Origin: Juglans regia
Taxonomy: Eukaryota > Streptophyta > Magnoliopsida > Fagales > Juglandaceae
DNA: 64,000 bases
Direction: 5' to 3'
NCBI RefSeq assembly: GCF_001411555.2
Contig: NC_049913.1
Coordinates: 62,001-126,000, forward strand
Shown piece after piece: positions 21,998-34,861 of this stretch. Within the stretch, counting starts at the first letter, position 1, and each line of letters opens with the position of its first letter. The position numbers were made by a program, and so were the translations under genes. The notes beneath the pieces are model-generated. The model was given only the letters and a program-made list of their open reading frames with translations, searched no databases and had not been told where the DNA came from.

Positions 21998-23374
21998 AGG
22001 GGGAAGTTAGTTCCTTCCTAGTCATATTTTTTCTTGAAGTTGGTGAACATTAAATGGGTAGTCAGAGAGTCAATGGATGGTCAGGAACAGAAAGTTGGAG
22101 ACAGGGTCAGACGGTCAATATGTTAATTAATTTTATGGATGCCAATAAATATTTAGAAATCCAACGGTGGTGGTGGACCCTTCCCATGTTTGCGTGATTG
22201 TGATTGTGATGTGATGCCCGGCCCTGTGTAGAAATCCAAAGGCCGCCCTGCAGATTTAACATCCGTGATTCCTACGACAACTACACTGACGAGTACTAGT
22301 AGTTTTTTTATATTATATAATCCAAAATGAAAAAGAAAAAGAAAAATCCGACCGAGTCTATTGTGTTCGAATCCGGTGAAGGCCGTCTCGTGTCTGACTG
22401 ACTGCAAATGGGTCCGGTTCTCTTTTCTTGGTTTTGTCATTGGTGGGGGTTGATTGGAGTTAAGGCGGTTCCATTGCTTCTTGCTGATTGCGATTGCGAT
22501 AAGGTCGAAAACCAGGGTTTGGGCCAGCATACCTTCCATTAAGGCCATTATATTTATGGCATTACCAACTTCACCGATCTTCGAGATAAAACCATGTTGG
22601 TTTTGGTGTTGCTACAGCCACGTGGTTTTATTCTTTTAATTTTGTCATCAGTGTAATTATACATCAGTGTAATTATATATATATATATTTTTTCTTTTAG
22701 ATATTTTATAAAAATTTAACAAAATATATAAATTTATTATCAGTCAATTTTTTAATTATTAAAAAAATAAAAAAATTAAATAAAATACACAAATAATCAA
22801 AATGAAGAATCAAAATAATGAGGCTAAATAGTATTATCCATTCGTTGTTAAGGTTTTTATTTTCTATGCAAATTTTTATTCACCATCATTTCAATTAACA
22901 TCATTTCATTATTTCTTTTAACTATTTGATACAATATCATATGATAAGAAAGATGATTATTAATAAGATAGTAATCAGTGTAACTCTATTTCTATGACCG
23001 AATAAGTTTCAAAAATTGAGATTTACGAGTTTTATACTTTTCTAGATCTCTTTATTCGCTACCTTTTGAATTTTTCTTCTGTTTTTAATATTATTGTTTT
23101 GTTTATTAAGTTTGATAAGCATAAGAAAGGATAGCATTGAAAATTAGTGGTGGAATGTACAAGAGCAAACTAGCTAGCTAGCGTGAACCTTTGTGTAAAA
23201 TGCAGGTACTAATGGAATTTAGAGAAAAAAAAAATGTGGAAGGAGATGAGAGAGCTACATTGAACAGGAGAAACCTTCTCAATGATGAGTTAAGTAATTA
23301 CATAGAAGTTTCATGAAGTTATTCGGCCAGTAAGATAGTTAATCGAAAAAAAAGAAAAAGTGCACTGCTTTTGA

Positions 23375-23376
<2 letters not shown>

Positions 23377-23415
<39 letters not shown>
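23377..23415. repeat. (AT)n microsatellite
   Basis: About 39 bp of alternating A and T. Confidence 0.9.
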
Positions 23416-23417
<2 letters not shown>

Positions 23418-24180
23418 TTAATAACGCAGATCAACTCTTAAGTTAAGCCAATTGCTATATATGCAGGCATAACATATATACTATATATGGAACCATTTAG
23501 CTAGGAGGGGTACGTATTGATAATTAGTACTAAACTGATATATCTATCTAGAGTCAAAATTAATTAATATATATGATATTGCAATTATACTAAGAGTAAT
23601 GTTATATAATGCAGTCGTGGAGTAAATTAAATAGAGAAATTTTTCAAAAGATTTCTTTTATCGAAATCCAAAAAATAACAAGTACATCTAAAAAGACATC
23701 TCAAATACTTAAATGTTTATTACAAACCAAAATCAATTCAAACTCTAAAAGAATTGGAATTATACAAACAAACATTAAATAAATTAGCTCATTCGATCGA
23801 CTAATAAACATGATATTGATCTCATTCCTCACTTGACCAAAACATCTCACGTGAGTCAATTGATCATGTGAATTACCTCCTGTAAAATCCATTCTTTTCA
23901 CAGTATAGTACTAGACGAACTGCAACTCAAGGGTGTCCAATGGGAGGTCTCTCAAGCCTATTGATATATGCACCCAATAGCCATGTGATCCACATCACAT
24001 AATGGCCGGCCAGGGAAGTTACATTAATCATGACATTACAACGCCATTAATGGCTCAACATAATTCTTCAAGGTAGCATGCAGTAATTGGTAGCTAGCTA
24101 GGAATAAGATCATCAATAATGCATTTTGATTAATATTGTGCTTGTAAGAAAGAGTGACAAGTGAAATGATCAAAACACAC

Positions 24181-24185
<5 letters not shown>

Positions 24186-24222
<37 letters not shown>
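24186..24222. repeat. (AT)n microsatellite
   Basis: About 37 bp of alternating A and T. Confidence 0.9.
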
Positions 24223-24227
<5 letters not shown>

Positions 24228-24826
24228 CGATTAATGCAAGGATTCTATGTGAAATGGATCAGAGGATAATTGTCCTTATGGGTGAAAGAAAGTACAATTT
24301 TAATTAATTTATGGTCACCATTTACAACAACATGAGTGCATTCCATATTATATCCATCACTTATGATTAACAATTTTTAGAAATGTGATTGACAAGATAC
24401 ATTTAATTCACCCTGTATGTGAGCATATCATGTAGTACTACTGTACCCTTCAAGAAAAAGAGTAATTTGTATTTTTCTGTAGGAAGGGATAAAAGAAAGG
24501 GAGGTGGCTGGGTCCGGTTGGACGTACGTGATTGGTATATGGGTGGTAGAACCCGATCAAAGAATACTGACAAATCGTGTATGTCCTTTACACAAGATAA
24601 AGATTGATCGGACTCGCGCGGACGGATGAAAACAAAAGCCACATATGGGACTGTCCAATTCCTCGATCCATGGTCGGTGATTGTCGGAACTCGGCCCCGG
24701 CCAGCTTGCTTGCTGGGTCCATTCATCCATATGGCAAGCAGTACTGATCAAGCTGGATCGATGATGATCTTTAATTTGTTGGATTTGTTCTTTTTCTCTT
24801 TCCTTTTGATATTAAAGCTGAATTTT

Positions 24827-24828
<2 letters not shown>

Positions 24829-24859
<31 letters not shown>
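24829..24859. repeat. (AT)n microsatellite
   Basis: About 30 bp of alternating A and T. Confidence 0.85.
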
Positions 24860-24865
<6 letters not shown>

Positions 24866-25244
24866 CACGATTTACTACTTGCCTGTACATATATGATGTC
24901 TCTCTCGAGAATCTCTCTCACTCACCCTCAGACAGTCACATGTCCATGCAAGAGGCAAAGGGTTGACGACCGCCAAAATGGTCCAAGCCATGGGATTCTC
25001 GTGGGTGTCTGTGTGGAGGAATTTAATAATTCACTCCTCAACTAACCCGAATGGGTCCATATATAGCTTGCTTGCTAGGTGGCCTCTGCATGAATAATAT
25101 ATATAATACACACACACACTCTCGTATATATATACATGCTGCATGCTAGCTCATGATGTTTATATATATGTGAAAGAGAGACACCCTGGCTGCATGATTC
25201 ACCTCTTCTATATATATGCATTGATCTGATCTTAATCATAGCAA

Positions 25245-25257
25245 TGGTATCAGAGCC
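25245..25257 (+). other. Isolated primer-binding-site-like sequence
   Basis: TGGTATCAGAGCC is an exact initiator tRNA-Met primer site of the kind that follows a 5' LTR. No LTR pair could be found around it, so it may be a relic of an LTR element or chance. Confidence 0.3.
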
Positions 25258-25411
25258 TTTTTTTTCCATTCCAAAAAGATATTTTTAGCAGATCATGACG
25301 AGGTTGCTTTCATTATACTGATCATGGAAATGCAGCAGCAGCAACAATAATAATTATTATTAACTGCAATTTTCCATCCATCCCGGCACAAAACTTTATG
25401 GAAAAAATATT

Positions 25412-25509
25412 TGCATCAGCCCCACACCAGCACACACTCAACCTATTGAGTGTAAAAAAAAAAAAAAAAAAAAGTAATGTGAAGTGTGTGCTGGTGTGGG
25501 GCTGATGCA
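25412..25509. repeat. Perfect 27-bp inverted repeat (fold-back element)
   Basis: The arm at 25412-25438 (TGCATCAGCCCCACACCAGC, then ACACACT) is exactly complementary to 25483-25509. The 44-bp loop contains a 20-A run. The GC-rich arms stand out in AT-rich DNA. It is likely a small fold-back MITE, or a hairpin if transcribed. Confidence 0.75.
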
Positions 25510-25853
25510 TAGCATTTCCCAACTTTATGTAGCCGGCTTGTAGCATTTTAACTGAATGCTAATAATAACCAAATATCTCATCATTCAGAAAGAGAAACAA
25601 TTAAGGAGCAAATTATGCAAATTTCCCACCAATCTTAATATTAATTATAGGTAGAGAAAGTAAAAAAGGACAATACCAGCATCATTACATATTTCATTCT
25701 AAAGGATATCATGATCTATCCGATCATCATGGCCGATCATTCTCTAATTATATATCTCCTAATTATTCCGAACCAGAAATATTCTAATTGTAACGGTAAG
25801 TTTTTCTTTTTTTAATCTCTCTTTTAAATTTCCTTGTGTCAAGAGCCTAATAA

Positions 25854-26200
25854 GGCCTGGTTTGGATAACAAAGTCATCCAATTTTATCTCATCCCATCT
25901 CAATATTCAAACACGCGGGCCACAAACACAAATACTTTAATATTAATATTATTTAATATTATTTAATCATTACAACTTTTTCAAACTTTCAAATAAAAAA
26001 AAATTCAATATTTACAAATCCTAAAACAAAAATAATATTTAGCTTTATAATATCTAATTTTTATTCAACTTTTTCTCTTTCATTTTTCAAAACTTCATAA
26101 AACATATTAATTCAGACTATTTCACTACTATTCACAAACAATTTCATTACTATTTACATATCATCTCATCTAGTCATCTGACTATCTAAACGAGGTGGAC
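25854..26200. mobile_element. Tourist-like MITE
   Basis: A 347-bp element, inverted relative to the copy at 9412, with ends GGCCTGGTTTGGATA and TATCTAAACGAGGTGGAC. It is flanked by TAA (25851-25853 and 26201-26203). Confidence 0.75.
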
Positions 26201-26842
26201 TAATTTGTCTTTTGAGGGTACTTCTAGATCATACCAATTTCTCCTTGTTCATTTTTTTACACCAGGTTTTATCCAAAACTAGTACTGATCATGATCATAC
26301 TATTTGTTTAATGTTTAAACCCTAGCTGCTCTCATATAACTAATTTAATTTCAACAATCTTTTTTATCCGAAATAATATATCCTTCATTAACTTTCTCTT
26401 AAGAGAAATGATATTTACAATCGTGGAATGCGCAAGTATCACGCAATCTCTTTGAAAAAAGTGAATAAATACGCACCATAACAAATTTTAGTTTTATAGA
26501 TGAAATTTATTTGGGATGAAGTTTTTTTTGTCCCTAAAAGTGATTTTTAGGGACTAAATTCAAATTTCGTCCAAAAAACAGCCCAAGTTGTAAAAACCGT
26601 TCGAACCATAATTTATTATTCAAACAATAATATTTAGGGACGAAATCAGTTGTCCCTAAAAGTGATCGTCTGTTTGAACGGATTATTATATCCGTTCTAA
26701 CATTGTCCACCAAACCCGTTTGAATCATAACAAATATGTTCAAATAATGACAAACGTGTTCGAACAATTAAAAATACGTTCAAACCATCATAAATCCATT
26801 CGAATTTTATATCTCCATTCCAACACAAATTTCAATCAAATA

Positions 26843-28376
26843 TTATCTAGAAAGTAGAACGAGCCATCTTTTCGCATGCCCACCCAAGTTCCAACCATAC
26901 CCCCAAACCCTAAATAATTTTCCCTCTCCTTCAGCACCCCTCCCCCTCCGGTTCCCCACTCCTTTTTTTTTACTACTCTCTGCAAACAAAGCTACAACCC
27001 CAATGTCTCTCAGTTTGTCCCGTCGTTGCCTCCCAACGTTGCTCCTCTCCTTCAATGCCTGTGGCAGTAAGTCCCTCTCTCTCACTTCTCTATGTCTTTT
27101 GTTTGTTTCCGCTGCCCCCCATGCCACTCTCATCCTCTCGGTTGGACAGCGCCTTCGCCCTCCATGCCACTCTTCGTATGGCGCCGATAAGTGTCTGTCT
27201 CTATCTCCTCGTCTATTTCTCTCACTCTCCCTCGGGTTTCCTCTTATATTGTCCAGCTCTCTTTGATTCAGGCTAGCCACCGGGATTGGAAAAAGACACA
27301 CCACAGCTTGTCGCATCTCTATTGCACGATAGTCACCAATTTGGCTGGAATACATTTCAGAACAAACAGTGGGCCTTACAAGGTTAGAACTTACAAATAC
27401 TACATCTCCTTCATAGATCTCATGTCTTTCTGTTTTCGTCCCTAGAAACTTTTACTATTAACATTATTCATTTCCTTTGACATGATAATTGCTACTCTTG
27501 TGTTCTATTGTTTGAATATGTTGTCATTATTTAATCTGAAAATTTTGGCTAATATGTTCTTTTGGGTTTTGTTTGAATATGGTCTATGGTCTATGGTTAT
27601 GTTGTTTATTTATTTGGGAGTTACTTGGATTTGGCGAGTCTTGTTGTCCTGATTTATTTGAAGTTTTTGTTTAGCGGTACTAATGTTGTAATAGTTTATG
27701 AATTTCCTGTAAATTATTAGTCTGGAAGTGGCTGTTAGAGATTGGTGATGTCATTTTTAATTTAATTTTATAATTAGAGATTGATGGTGTTATTGTTGTA
27801 TTGGTTTATAGTTTCATCATCTGTTAGGAAATAACCTATAATCTACCCATTTTCTTGGGCTATTAATGGAAGCATTGCTTATGTTAGCATGAAACTTTGG
27901 AAACGCACATTGTGGCGGTCAACAAAAATTAGGTTTCATTGCCTCAAGTTAATATCTTATGAAAGAATCCCCAGAAAGATGCCATAATATTCACACCCCT
28001 GCCACATACTAGTATTAATGTGAGGACCTTGTTCAATTGATGGTGTATAGTGACTCCTTGAAGGCGGTATAAACCTTAGCTTTTGTTTTGGAACTAGATT
28101 TGTTTAGTCTCTTAAACAATCATGCATGCAGGCTACCATAACATGTATGTGTTGAGTATGTGTTGAGTTTCATTTTAATGATTTAATCTTAGATTCTTAT
28201 TGTCCGCCTTCATTGTGTGTGAGTGTTTTATGTAATTGTTTGTGCTATGTAATAGACCATAGCTGATTTTTCATTTAGTTGTAGGGATGCCAAATATGTC
28301 CTTCCTTTATGCCATGAATTTTATTGATCTTTTGAAGAAAAAACATGTATCTGGAACCTACAAGGAGATGGTAAGG
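26843..28376 (+). other. Unidentified cargo inside the small CACTA element
   Basis: A C/T-rich leader-like stretch (26870-27250) is followed by less repetitive DNA. A possible exon at about 28284-28371 (MPNMSFLYAMNFIDLLKKKH, then VSGTYKEM) ends at GTAAGGAG, a good splice donor. I do not recognise the peptide. A captured host gene piece is possible but unproven. Confidence 0.3.
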
Positions 28377-28861
28377 AGAATTCTCTTCCTTTTTAAAACT
28401 CAATGATGATATATATACATATATACAAAGTTGTTCATGTAATTATTTTACTAATTACCTCTTTTTAAGCATATTTTTAGGATTTTTTCTTGAATACAAG
28501 GGAAGATAAAAAGTTCAAGACTTGAATATCCTTGAGTTGAATAGATCTGGGAAGAACAAAAGTACTAAAGTATCAAACTTGGCCCCTTTCATTATTTTAT
28601 ATTTTTCGCATGTTTCAAGGCTATGTAATGGGTTGTGTTACACCCGAAGAAATTATTCATTTTATTTGTAAAACTCATGTTTGTTGTTCTTGACTAGTCA
28701 TCACTTAAGGTTTTTTATGTACACACTATCAATTAATTTGTTATGGTTTATAAGAATTTGATGGGATGTTGTAAGGAAGATTTTTCTTTAATTTGCAGCT
28801 ATTATATTAATTTTCTTGATTTTATATGACCATTTGCTGCTAAGTGAAGGAAACAAATGGT

Positions 28862-28887
28862 GATATATATATATATATATATATATA
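28862..28887. repeat. (AT)n microsatellite
   Basis: About 26 bp of alternating A and T. Confidence 0.85.
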
Positions 28888-29224
28888 TTAATTTTACATA
28901 AATGTATTTGCTGCGAGATCATATCGCTGCAAATACTACTTCTCCAAATCAAAATGTCGTTCAAACGGTAAATTATGGCATTCAAACGACTATTAGGGAT
29001 GGAATTTTTTTGTCACTAGTTCATCCCAAAAAATTTGTCCCAAAAAATTTTTTAGGATTCACAATAAATATTTTTTGGGACGAAATTTGTTATTACTGTT
29101 CGAAAATACTGTTTGAATGGATTTTTTTTTTTTTTTTTTGGGACGAAACAAATTTCATCCTTAAACAAATTGAAATTTTTTGGGATGAGAATTTTCATCC
29201 TCAAAGAGTAAGTTTGTTGTAGTG

Positions 29225-30343
29225 ACGGGACCCACAAGAAAATAAACTAATTTTTTAATAGTGGCCCACTCTTTTACAAAACGAATATGCGATATTAATT
29301 TGCGTACTCTATAACTATATGTAGCATTATAGATCTTCTTTTAAACATCTTTAATTTGAACGTGCCTATAGCATCCTAATTTCTATTTTTGTCTTTATCG
29401 ACAAGTACACGTACGAGTCCCTCGATCGAGTGATTGATTCTCTAGTCAATATGCTGCCAGCTCACATAAATTAAGGCAATCCGATATATATAGGGCATGA
29501 TTAACTACATCATGAGGATGCTGTCCCTGATCTAGTAATTGGCACCATAATCGAGGTGGAGTACTAATTTAAATACATCGACTAAGAAACTCTATATGTA
29601 ATTAATAGATAAACTTCACTCCTAACTTATAACCAAATAATACTTCTCATATATGATTAATACAAATTTTTCTATAGCAAATCTCATTGGTACGTACGTA
29701 GTATTTTATGATCTATCTATCTTATATCTATCTATCTATATATATGTATATATATATCAAGAGGAAAACATATATAGATCAGTAAACAAGTATGTTATAT
29801 ATGCATGCACAATCATGAATTCCTGAACTAAACGTGCCTAGCTAGCTGAGCTTATGAGGTACGAATTAAGACATTGCCGTCTCTTCCAACATGCATGCAT
29901 GATCCCACTTCATATCTTTTGAATCTCTTTAACAACAATTTAATTAATATCTTCAAACAAAGGACCATGTGCTGATTATAAGGTAGGAGAGAATTAGGAT
30001 TGAATTAATTAAGCGCTTTTATTGTCCTTAAAGAGTCACCTTCAAATATGATATCACTGACTCCAACACTGAAAATAATGTTAGATATCCAAGCCTTGAC
30101 GCAGTAATTAATGCCTCAATAATGTCAGCACCAATATCTACTCGCCAAGATTTGAACTTGGATTAAAGCCAGCTCACAATACTTGATTCCCCCATGCACA
30201 TGATCATCTGATCAGAGAACATGATGCAGCACCGAAACCAGCTTTTTGAACAAATTAAGTACCATCTATCAATATTGAGTTTGAGAGCAGGGACGAGTTC
30301 AGGTATCCTTAAAGATTTTTACGATCTTTTTTCTCTAAATATG

Positions 30344-30386
<43 letters not shown>

Positions 30387-30893
30387 AAAGAATTGAGGAA
30401 TTAAGAGCTCAACGGCCTTTTACTAGGTCGTAGCAAGTATATTCCTAACTTGCTCTGTGTTTATTTTTCATAAAATCATATGGACATATCAATTTCATAT
30501 CTGCATTGTAGGAAGATCATTAATAAATCCTCGCAGAAATAAATGATCAAGGATAACTTTATTATAGAGTATTAATAATTTGGTACTCTACATTGAAGAA
30601 TTAAGAAATTGTTGGAAGAATTTGGTACACATGTATAATGTGATAATGGATTATTTTTATTTGTTGAAAGAACATTGAGATCAATTAGCACAATTAATGT
30701 TGGAAGAAGTCCCCTGCTAGCTAGCTAGCTAGAGAAAGATCAATCAAAATCCTACTATATATGAAAGCCACTGCCTGATCATGCTCTTTATTTAGAGTTT
30801 TATTCAAGTCAAGTTCGGATCATGAGTTAATAATTAAACTGTTCTAGCTCGGTTTGAATATTTAATAGTCCTGGTTCAAGCTCGATTCAATCA
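29225..30893. other. Intergenic region
   Basis: AT-rich. It holds a short MITE-like repeat at about 29225-29335 and a GA microsatellite at 30347-30385. No gene is supported. Confidence 0.4.
30347..30385. repeat. (GA)n microsatellite
   Basis: About 19 GA units. Confidence 0.9.
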
Positions 30894-31143
30894 TGTTGAA
30901 GATAATATATGATATTATCTTGATTTGATTTTCATAATTATCAAATCAGTTTGATTTTATTTTCATAATTAATGTTTAAGATATTTACCTTATAGTATCT
31001 CAATGTAATTTTCCTATAAATAGGCCGGGATGTATGTCTTGTATTTAGTAACTATTGAGAAAGTAAAGAGATGTAACCATCAAAGTCACTCTCCCTCACT
31101 CTCTCTTCTCCATATTCTTTTATATTATATTTTATTTTCTATC
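30894..31143 (+). mobile_element. Possible solo LTR of a copia-type element
   Basis: It starts TGTTGAAGATAATAT. The same word recurs exactly 250 bp later at 31144, as if a second LTR began there. It contains a TATAAATA box (31015-31022) followed by a C/T-rich stretch, as in copia LTR promoters. The flanks are rich in AGCTCGATTC-like words, perhaps an older element. No coding region or target duplication was found. Confidence 0.45.
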
Positions 31144-31180
31144 TGTTGAAGATAATATCAAATCAAATAATTATAGTTGG

Positions 31181-33048
31181 TGCACAACTCAATTTGTAGA
31201 AAATCCAGCCTAGCTAAGTTCAGCTCAAAAAACTTGAATTGGAATTCTTGAGTCAGATACTTAATCAAGTTCAGCTCGACTCCACTAGAGAATATTTGAG
31301 AACCTTTTTTGTTATGAGGTATAAAATAATGCTTCATAAATTGGAATCCACAATTTTGTTGATGATTGTGAATTTACGATCGAGGTTTTAGTTATGAGAA
31401 GTATATACGAAGGATCTTGATCGAGATGAAAATACTAATGACCAATCACACAATCATATCTTGGCACGGTGATCTTCATGATGATTTCTTCTAATTCGAC
31501 ACATAATGTTAATGAACTTCTAATATTATTAGCGTACGTACGTAATACCCTACGTACGTACATAAGTGCATCATCAATGTGCATGGCAGACGTCATGCAT
31601 TTGAGGTTTATATAATATATAGTTTGGTAATTTCTGAATTTCAAGTTTTTTATGACTAATTAATATGCAATATTTCTACTACATCGATCAGTACTACTAC
31701 TGATGTTACGTGAATATATAATCCTGCAATAATATTGTCATTATAATGACAATTAGCGGCATTATTAATTATTATTAATTTTTTTTTCCCGATTAACATA
31801 ATTTACTTCTGATCAGTTCTCGCACGCGCGCACAAAATATACCAAAGTCATGATTTGGCCGGAACATAAATAATATATGATCTCAAGAGAAAAAAGTCAT
31901 GAATTCAACATGATGATTTGTTGTCGTCACTGGTAATTAGCAAGCTGATCAGATACTTAATTACAAAGGGTAGGTGATCTAGTACTACAACTTTCCAGTA
32001 AAGACAAATTTTCACGCGTATATATATAGAAGAATGTAAAATTGATATGATCAATCTGGGAGGCGAAATGGTCGGTCCACGTTGAAATTGATAGGCATAA
32101 TAAGTACAATTTAGATTATTATTTTATTTTATATATAACATAAAGTCAGTACGTATATATTGGCCTAACCATCATCATGTATATAATATTGGAAGTGGGT
32201 GAAAACTATGAGCCTAACTTTAACATCATTCCTGTTAAACAACTACATCAATTAATTAATTAATGTTATATATAAACAGCAATTATATCACGAAATTAGG
32301 AACCGAATCTTAATAGCATATATGCAATAGATCACTAGCTGGAAGGCCGGATCGATAGGACGTCTCATTTGACCATATATATAATCACGCACTGACTTTA
32401 GCCAAGTTTTCAGCTTCCGTCTCTCTCTCTCTCTCTCTCTTCGGGGATAATCTTTTTTCAAAGCTAAAATGGTTTTGGCAGTTTGGAGGTGATTTAAAAA
32501 AATAATAGTTCATGGGAATAATTGCAAGTTGAGTGATATTAACGTCTTGAGATCGGATTATATTGTGCATTTGTGACTTTTTTCCTCAGGCCAGTTCCTT
32601 ATTCACACTTGCACGCACACGCTCCCGGCCCCACTGCTAGAGTCAATTGATCTTTCTCGAAGGCATCATGCATGTTGATCTTTCAACCCATTTGAGACAT
32701 ACAAAGAAAAAGACGATACTATATATCGATTTGACGTATTTGGTCTATAGACGGAGATGTAGTTAGTTTTTTCAAATATGAGAGATAGAATTTCAAATAT
32801 GAGAGATAGAATAAGCATAACCTTCTATTTCTTGGATTCATTAGGACCCATGTTGATGTTTTTAGTCCTCTAATGCGACACGGTTTGGCTTTTACATAAT
32901 GCAAATTAGTTAAATAAAAAAAAAAAAGCAAGACACTTGTAAAATTACCAGCCATGCATGCAGCTAATTATCGTATTAAAAGTTTATCCGAACACAATTA
33001 ATACAACTGTTATATACTAGCTAGCTATATATGTTTGTTTTAGATCAA
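31181..33048. other. Intergenic region
   Basis: AT-rich with a (CT)n run at 32420-32440. No supported gene. Confidence 0.4.
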
Positions 33049-33240
33049 ACATCGTTTGTTTTCACAGATAAGATGAAAGTTGAAAGTTGAATAAAATATT
33101 ATTAGAATATATTTTTTTAATATTATTTTTGTTTTGATATTTAAAAAAACTGAATTGTTTATTTTATTTTGTGTGGAAATTTGAAAAATTTATAAAGATT
33201 AGATTAAATGAGATAAGATGAGTTATGAAAATAAACGAAG
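33049..33240. mobile_element. Tourist-like MITE, degraded
   Basis: It contains ATCGTTTGTTTTCACAGATAAGATG, the TGAATAAAATATTATTAGAATAT core and a right end GAAAATAAACGAAG. It is nearly the same subtype as the copy at 34298-34497; borders are approximate. Confidence 0.5.
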
Positions 33241-34297
33241 ATACTTGTGTGTGATCACACATTATCCCAAAAATTAAGCTAAAACTGATAGAAATTATAG
33301 CAGACTTAACGATTAAATTATATATATAAATATATATATATATATAATACTGTAACATTAATATTGCACGAAACTTGGATGGATAAACCAGGACAATTGA
33401 AGGATCAATAATATATATAATATATACTATGTGTGCAAGTGAGATCAACGATATATATATAAGATTGGATGATGAGAAAATCTACATGCAAGTGGTTATT
33501 TCAATAGATGCAAAAAAGTCCCAAGAAAAGTACTGTGCAATTAATAGTAATAAGCAGTACACTCGAAATATAAGAACGGAAATTGAAGATAATATTCACG
33601 ATATAGATTGAACAATCTGGAAAAAGATACGAAAGAAAATAATTAAAAACGGAGAAGGCTTTGTTGTTGTCATTCATCAGGGGAGAGTGGTCACGGGTTT
33701 CTCTTGACCCATCCACTCTCCACATATTCACACACACATTATATCCTGCCGATCCCCACCTATATGCATGCAAGTTTTGCCAGGAATTTTTCTCCTTAAT
33801 TCAAGCCCCACGCCGGCTGCCACATCGGCCACTGCCACCTAGCTAGCTAGCACCCTCTGCCGGCCAATAACTTTTCTACAAAATTCATTGATCTCTTTCA
33901 TTTTTCTTTTGCTGGACATATAGAGGTTTATGACTCAAAAAGAAAGGGAACAAAGACTCTATCTTGACTACTCAGACAATTATTTGTGCATTACAAAAAA
34001 GACAAATACTATATACAGTTTTAAAATGTGAAAGTGTCAATACCATATGTACGTCAATCACGATATGATTACAACTCTTTGATAATTGATATTGATCATT
34101 AAATCATAATATATATAAATAACTACTACGTATGTTGACGATTAGAGATTGAAATTAAGGGCGTGCAAGAGATTAGATGGAAGGTGTGTTAGGGACGTGA
34201 TCCATGCGTAATGTGTAAATGGCTGGTTGTGTGATCGCGTACGTGGTCAGCTCTCGTATCGAGGAGTACGAAATAGTAATAATAAAAAGGATAATGC
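33241..34297. other. Intergenic region
   Basis: AT-rich with a short AT run near 33320-33347. A small imperfect hairpin lies at about 33678-33720 (GGAGAGTGG ... CCACTCTCC). No gene is supported. Confidence 0.35.
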
Positions 34298-34497
34298 GGC
34301 TCATTTGTTTTTGCAGATGAGATGAGTTGAGATTAAAATTAAAAAGTTGAATAAAGTATTGTTAAAATATATTTTTTTAATATTATTTTTGTTTTGAAAT
34401 TTGAAAAAGTTGAAATTGTTTATTTTATTTTGTATTGAAAGTTGGAAAAGTTATAATGATTAGATGAAATGAGATATGTTTTCTGAAAACAAACAAG
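34298..34497. mobile_element. Tourist-like MITE, degraded
   Basis: It begins GGCTCATTTGTTTTTGCAGATGAG and ends GAAAACAAACAAGGC with the family core between. A TAA duplication is not evident. Confidence 0.5.
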
Positions 34498-34533
34498 GCT
34501 TTGTGCACTCTAAATATGCATATTGGTGTAAAT

Positions 34534-34861
34534 TAGAGGTGGGCAGTGGGACGGAGTCGACGGACCCCCATTTGCCAGATGCAGGTGGCAGGGCCACCCA
34601 CTCCGCATCTAGCATCCTAGCGAGGGCTGGGGATGGGCTGGGCACAACCCCGACCCACTTTTCTCCCACCCCGCCCCCCGCTTATATATATATTTATATA
34701 ATTAAATTTGTTAGACTTGTATTCACAAGATTGTGTTATATTGACCTTCTAGACCGATTTTTATATAGGAAGTCAAAACAATACAATATGTCTACTCCGG
34801 CCCCCCGGCACTGGGGTGGGGTGTGGCCTCCCCCCGGCCGCATATGCAGGTATTATTACTG
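34534..34861. mobile_element. Candidate GC-rich insertion with an 11-bp flanking repeat
   Basis: TTGGTGTAAAT occurs directly on both sides (34523-34533 and 34862-34872). The inside begins TAGAGGTGGGCAGTGGG and ends with a GGTGGGG/CCCCCCGG-rich stretch, very unlike the AT-rich surroundings. TAGAGGTGGGC is a common hAT-type start in plants, but the right end does not mirror it, so the superfamily is open. Confidence 0.4.

Larger units (their letters stand above)
21799..25411. other. Intergenic region
   Basis: No gene is supported. A short open stretch at 21853-21930 (MAFGSVNSLQGNHEILASSI) ends at a plausible AAAG/GTACGA donor, but I find no second exon. A 131-codon frame on the minus strand at 22153-22548 resembles no family I know. 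The rest is AT-rich with dinucleotide runs. Confidence 0.35.
26512..29224 (-). mobile_element. Small CACTA (En/Spm)-type element, left end degraded
   Basis: The right end at 29224, read inward on the minus strand, is CACTACAACAAACTTACTC, a classical CACTA terminus. Both flanks (26512-26830 and 28935-29224) contain the subterminal motifs GGGACGAAAT / TCCCTAAAA and many TTCGAAC or TTCAAAC words, as in the larger CACTA complex at 44.6-50.7 kb. No CACTA is seen at the left end, so that border is approximate. The interior has no recognisable transposase. Confidence 0.65.

Noticed and set aside
22360..22385. TTCGAATCC, resembling the T-loop of a tRNA
   Set aside because: No matching D-arm, anticodon stem or acceptor stem around it.
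22153..22548. 131-codon minus-strand frame
   Set aside because: Low-complexity, no recognisable domain, no splice or promoter context; most likely chance.
30347..30385. Regular short repeats that could suggest a CRISPR-like array
   Set aside because: These and similar tracts are simple dinucleotide microsatellites in plant DNA.
33678..33720. Small inverted repeat GGAGAGTGG ... CCACTCTCC
   Set aside because: The arms are only nine bases with a weak inner stem; not enough to call an RNA gene.
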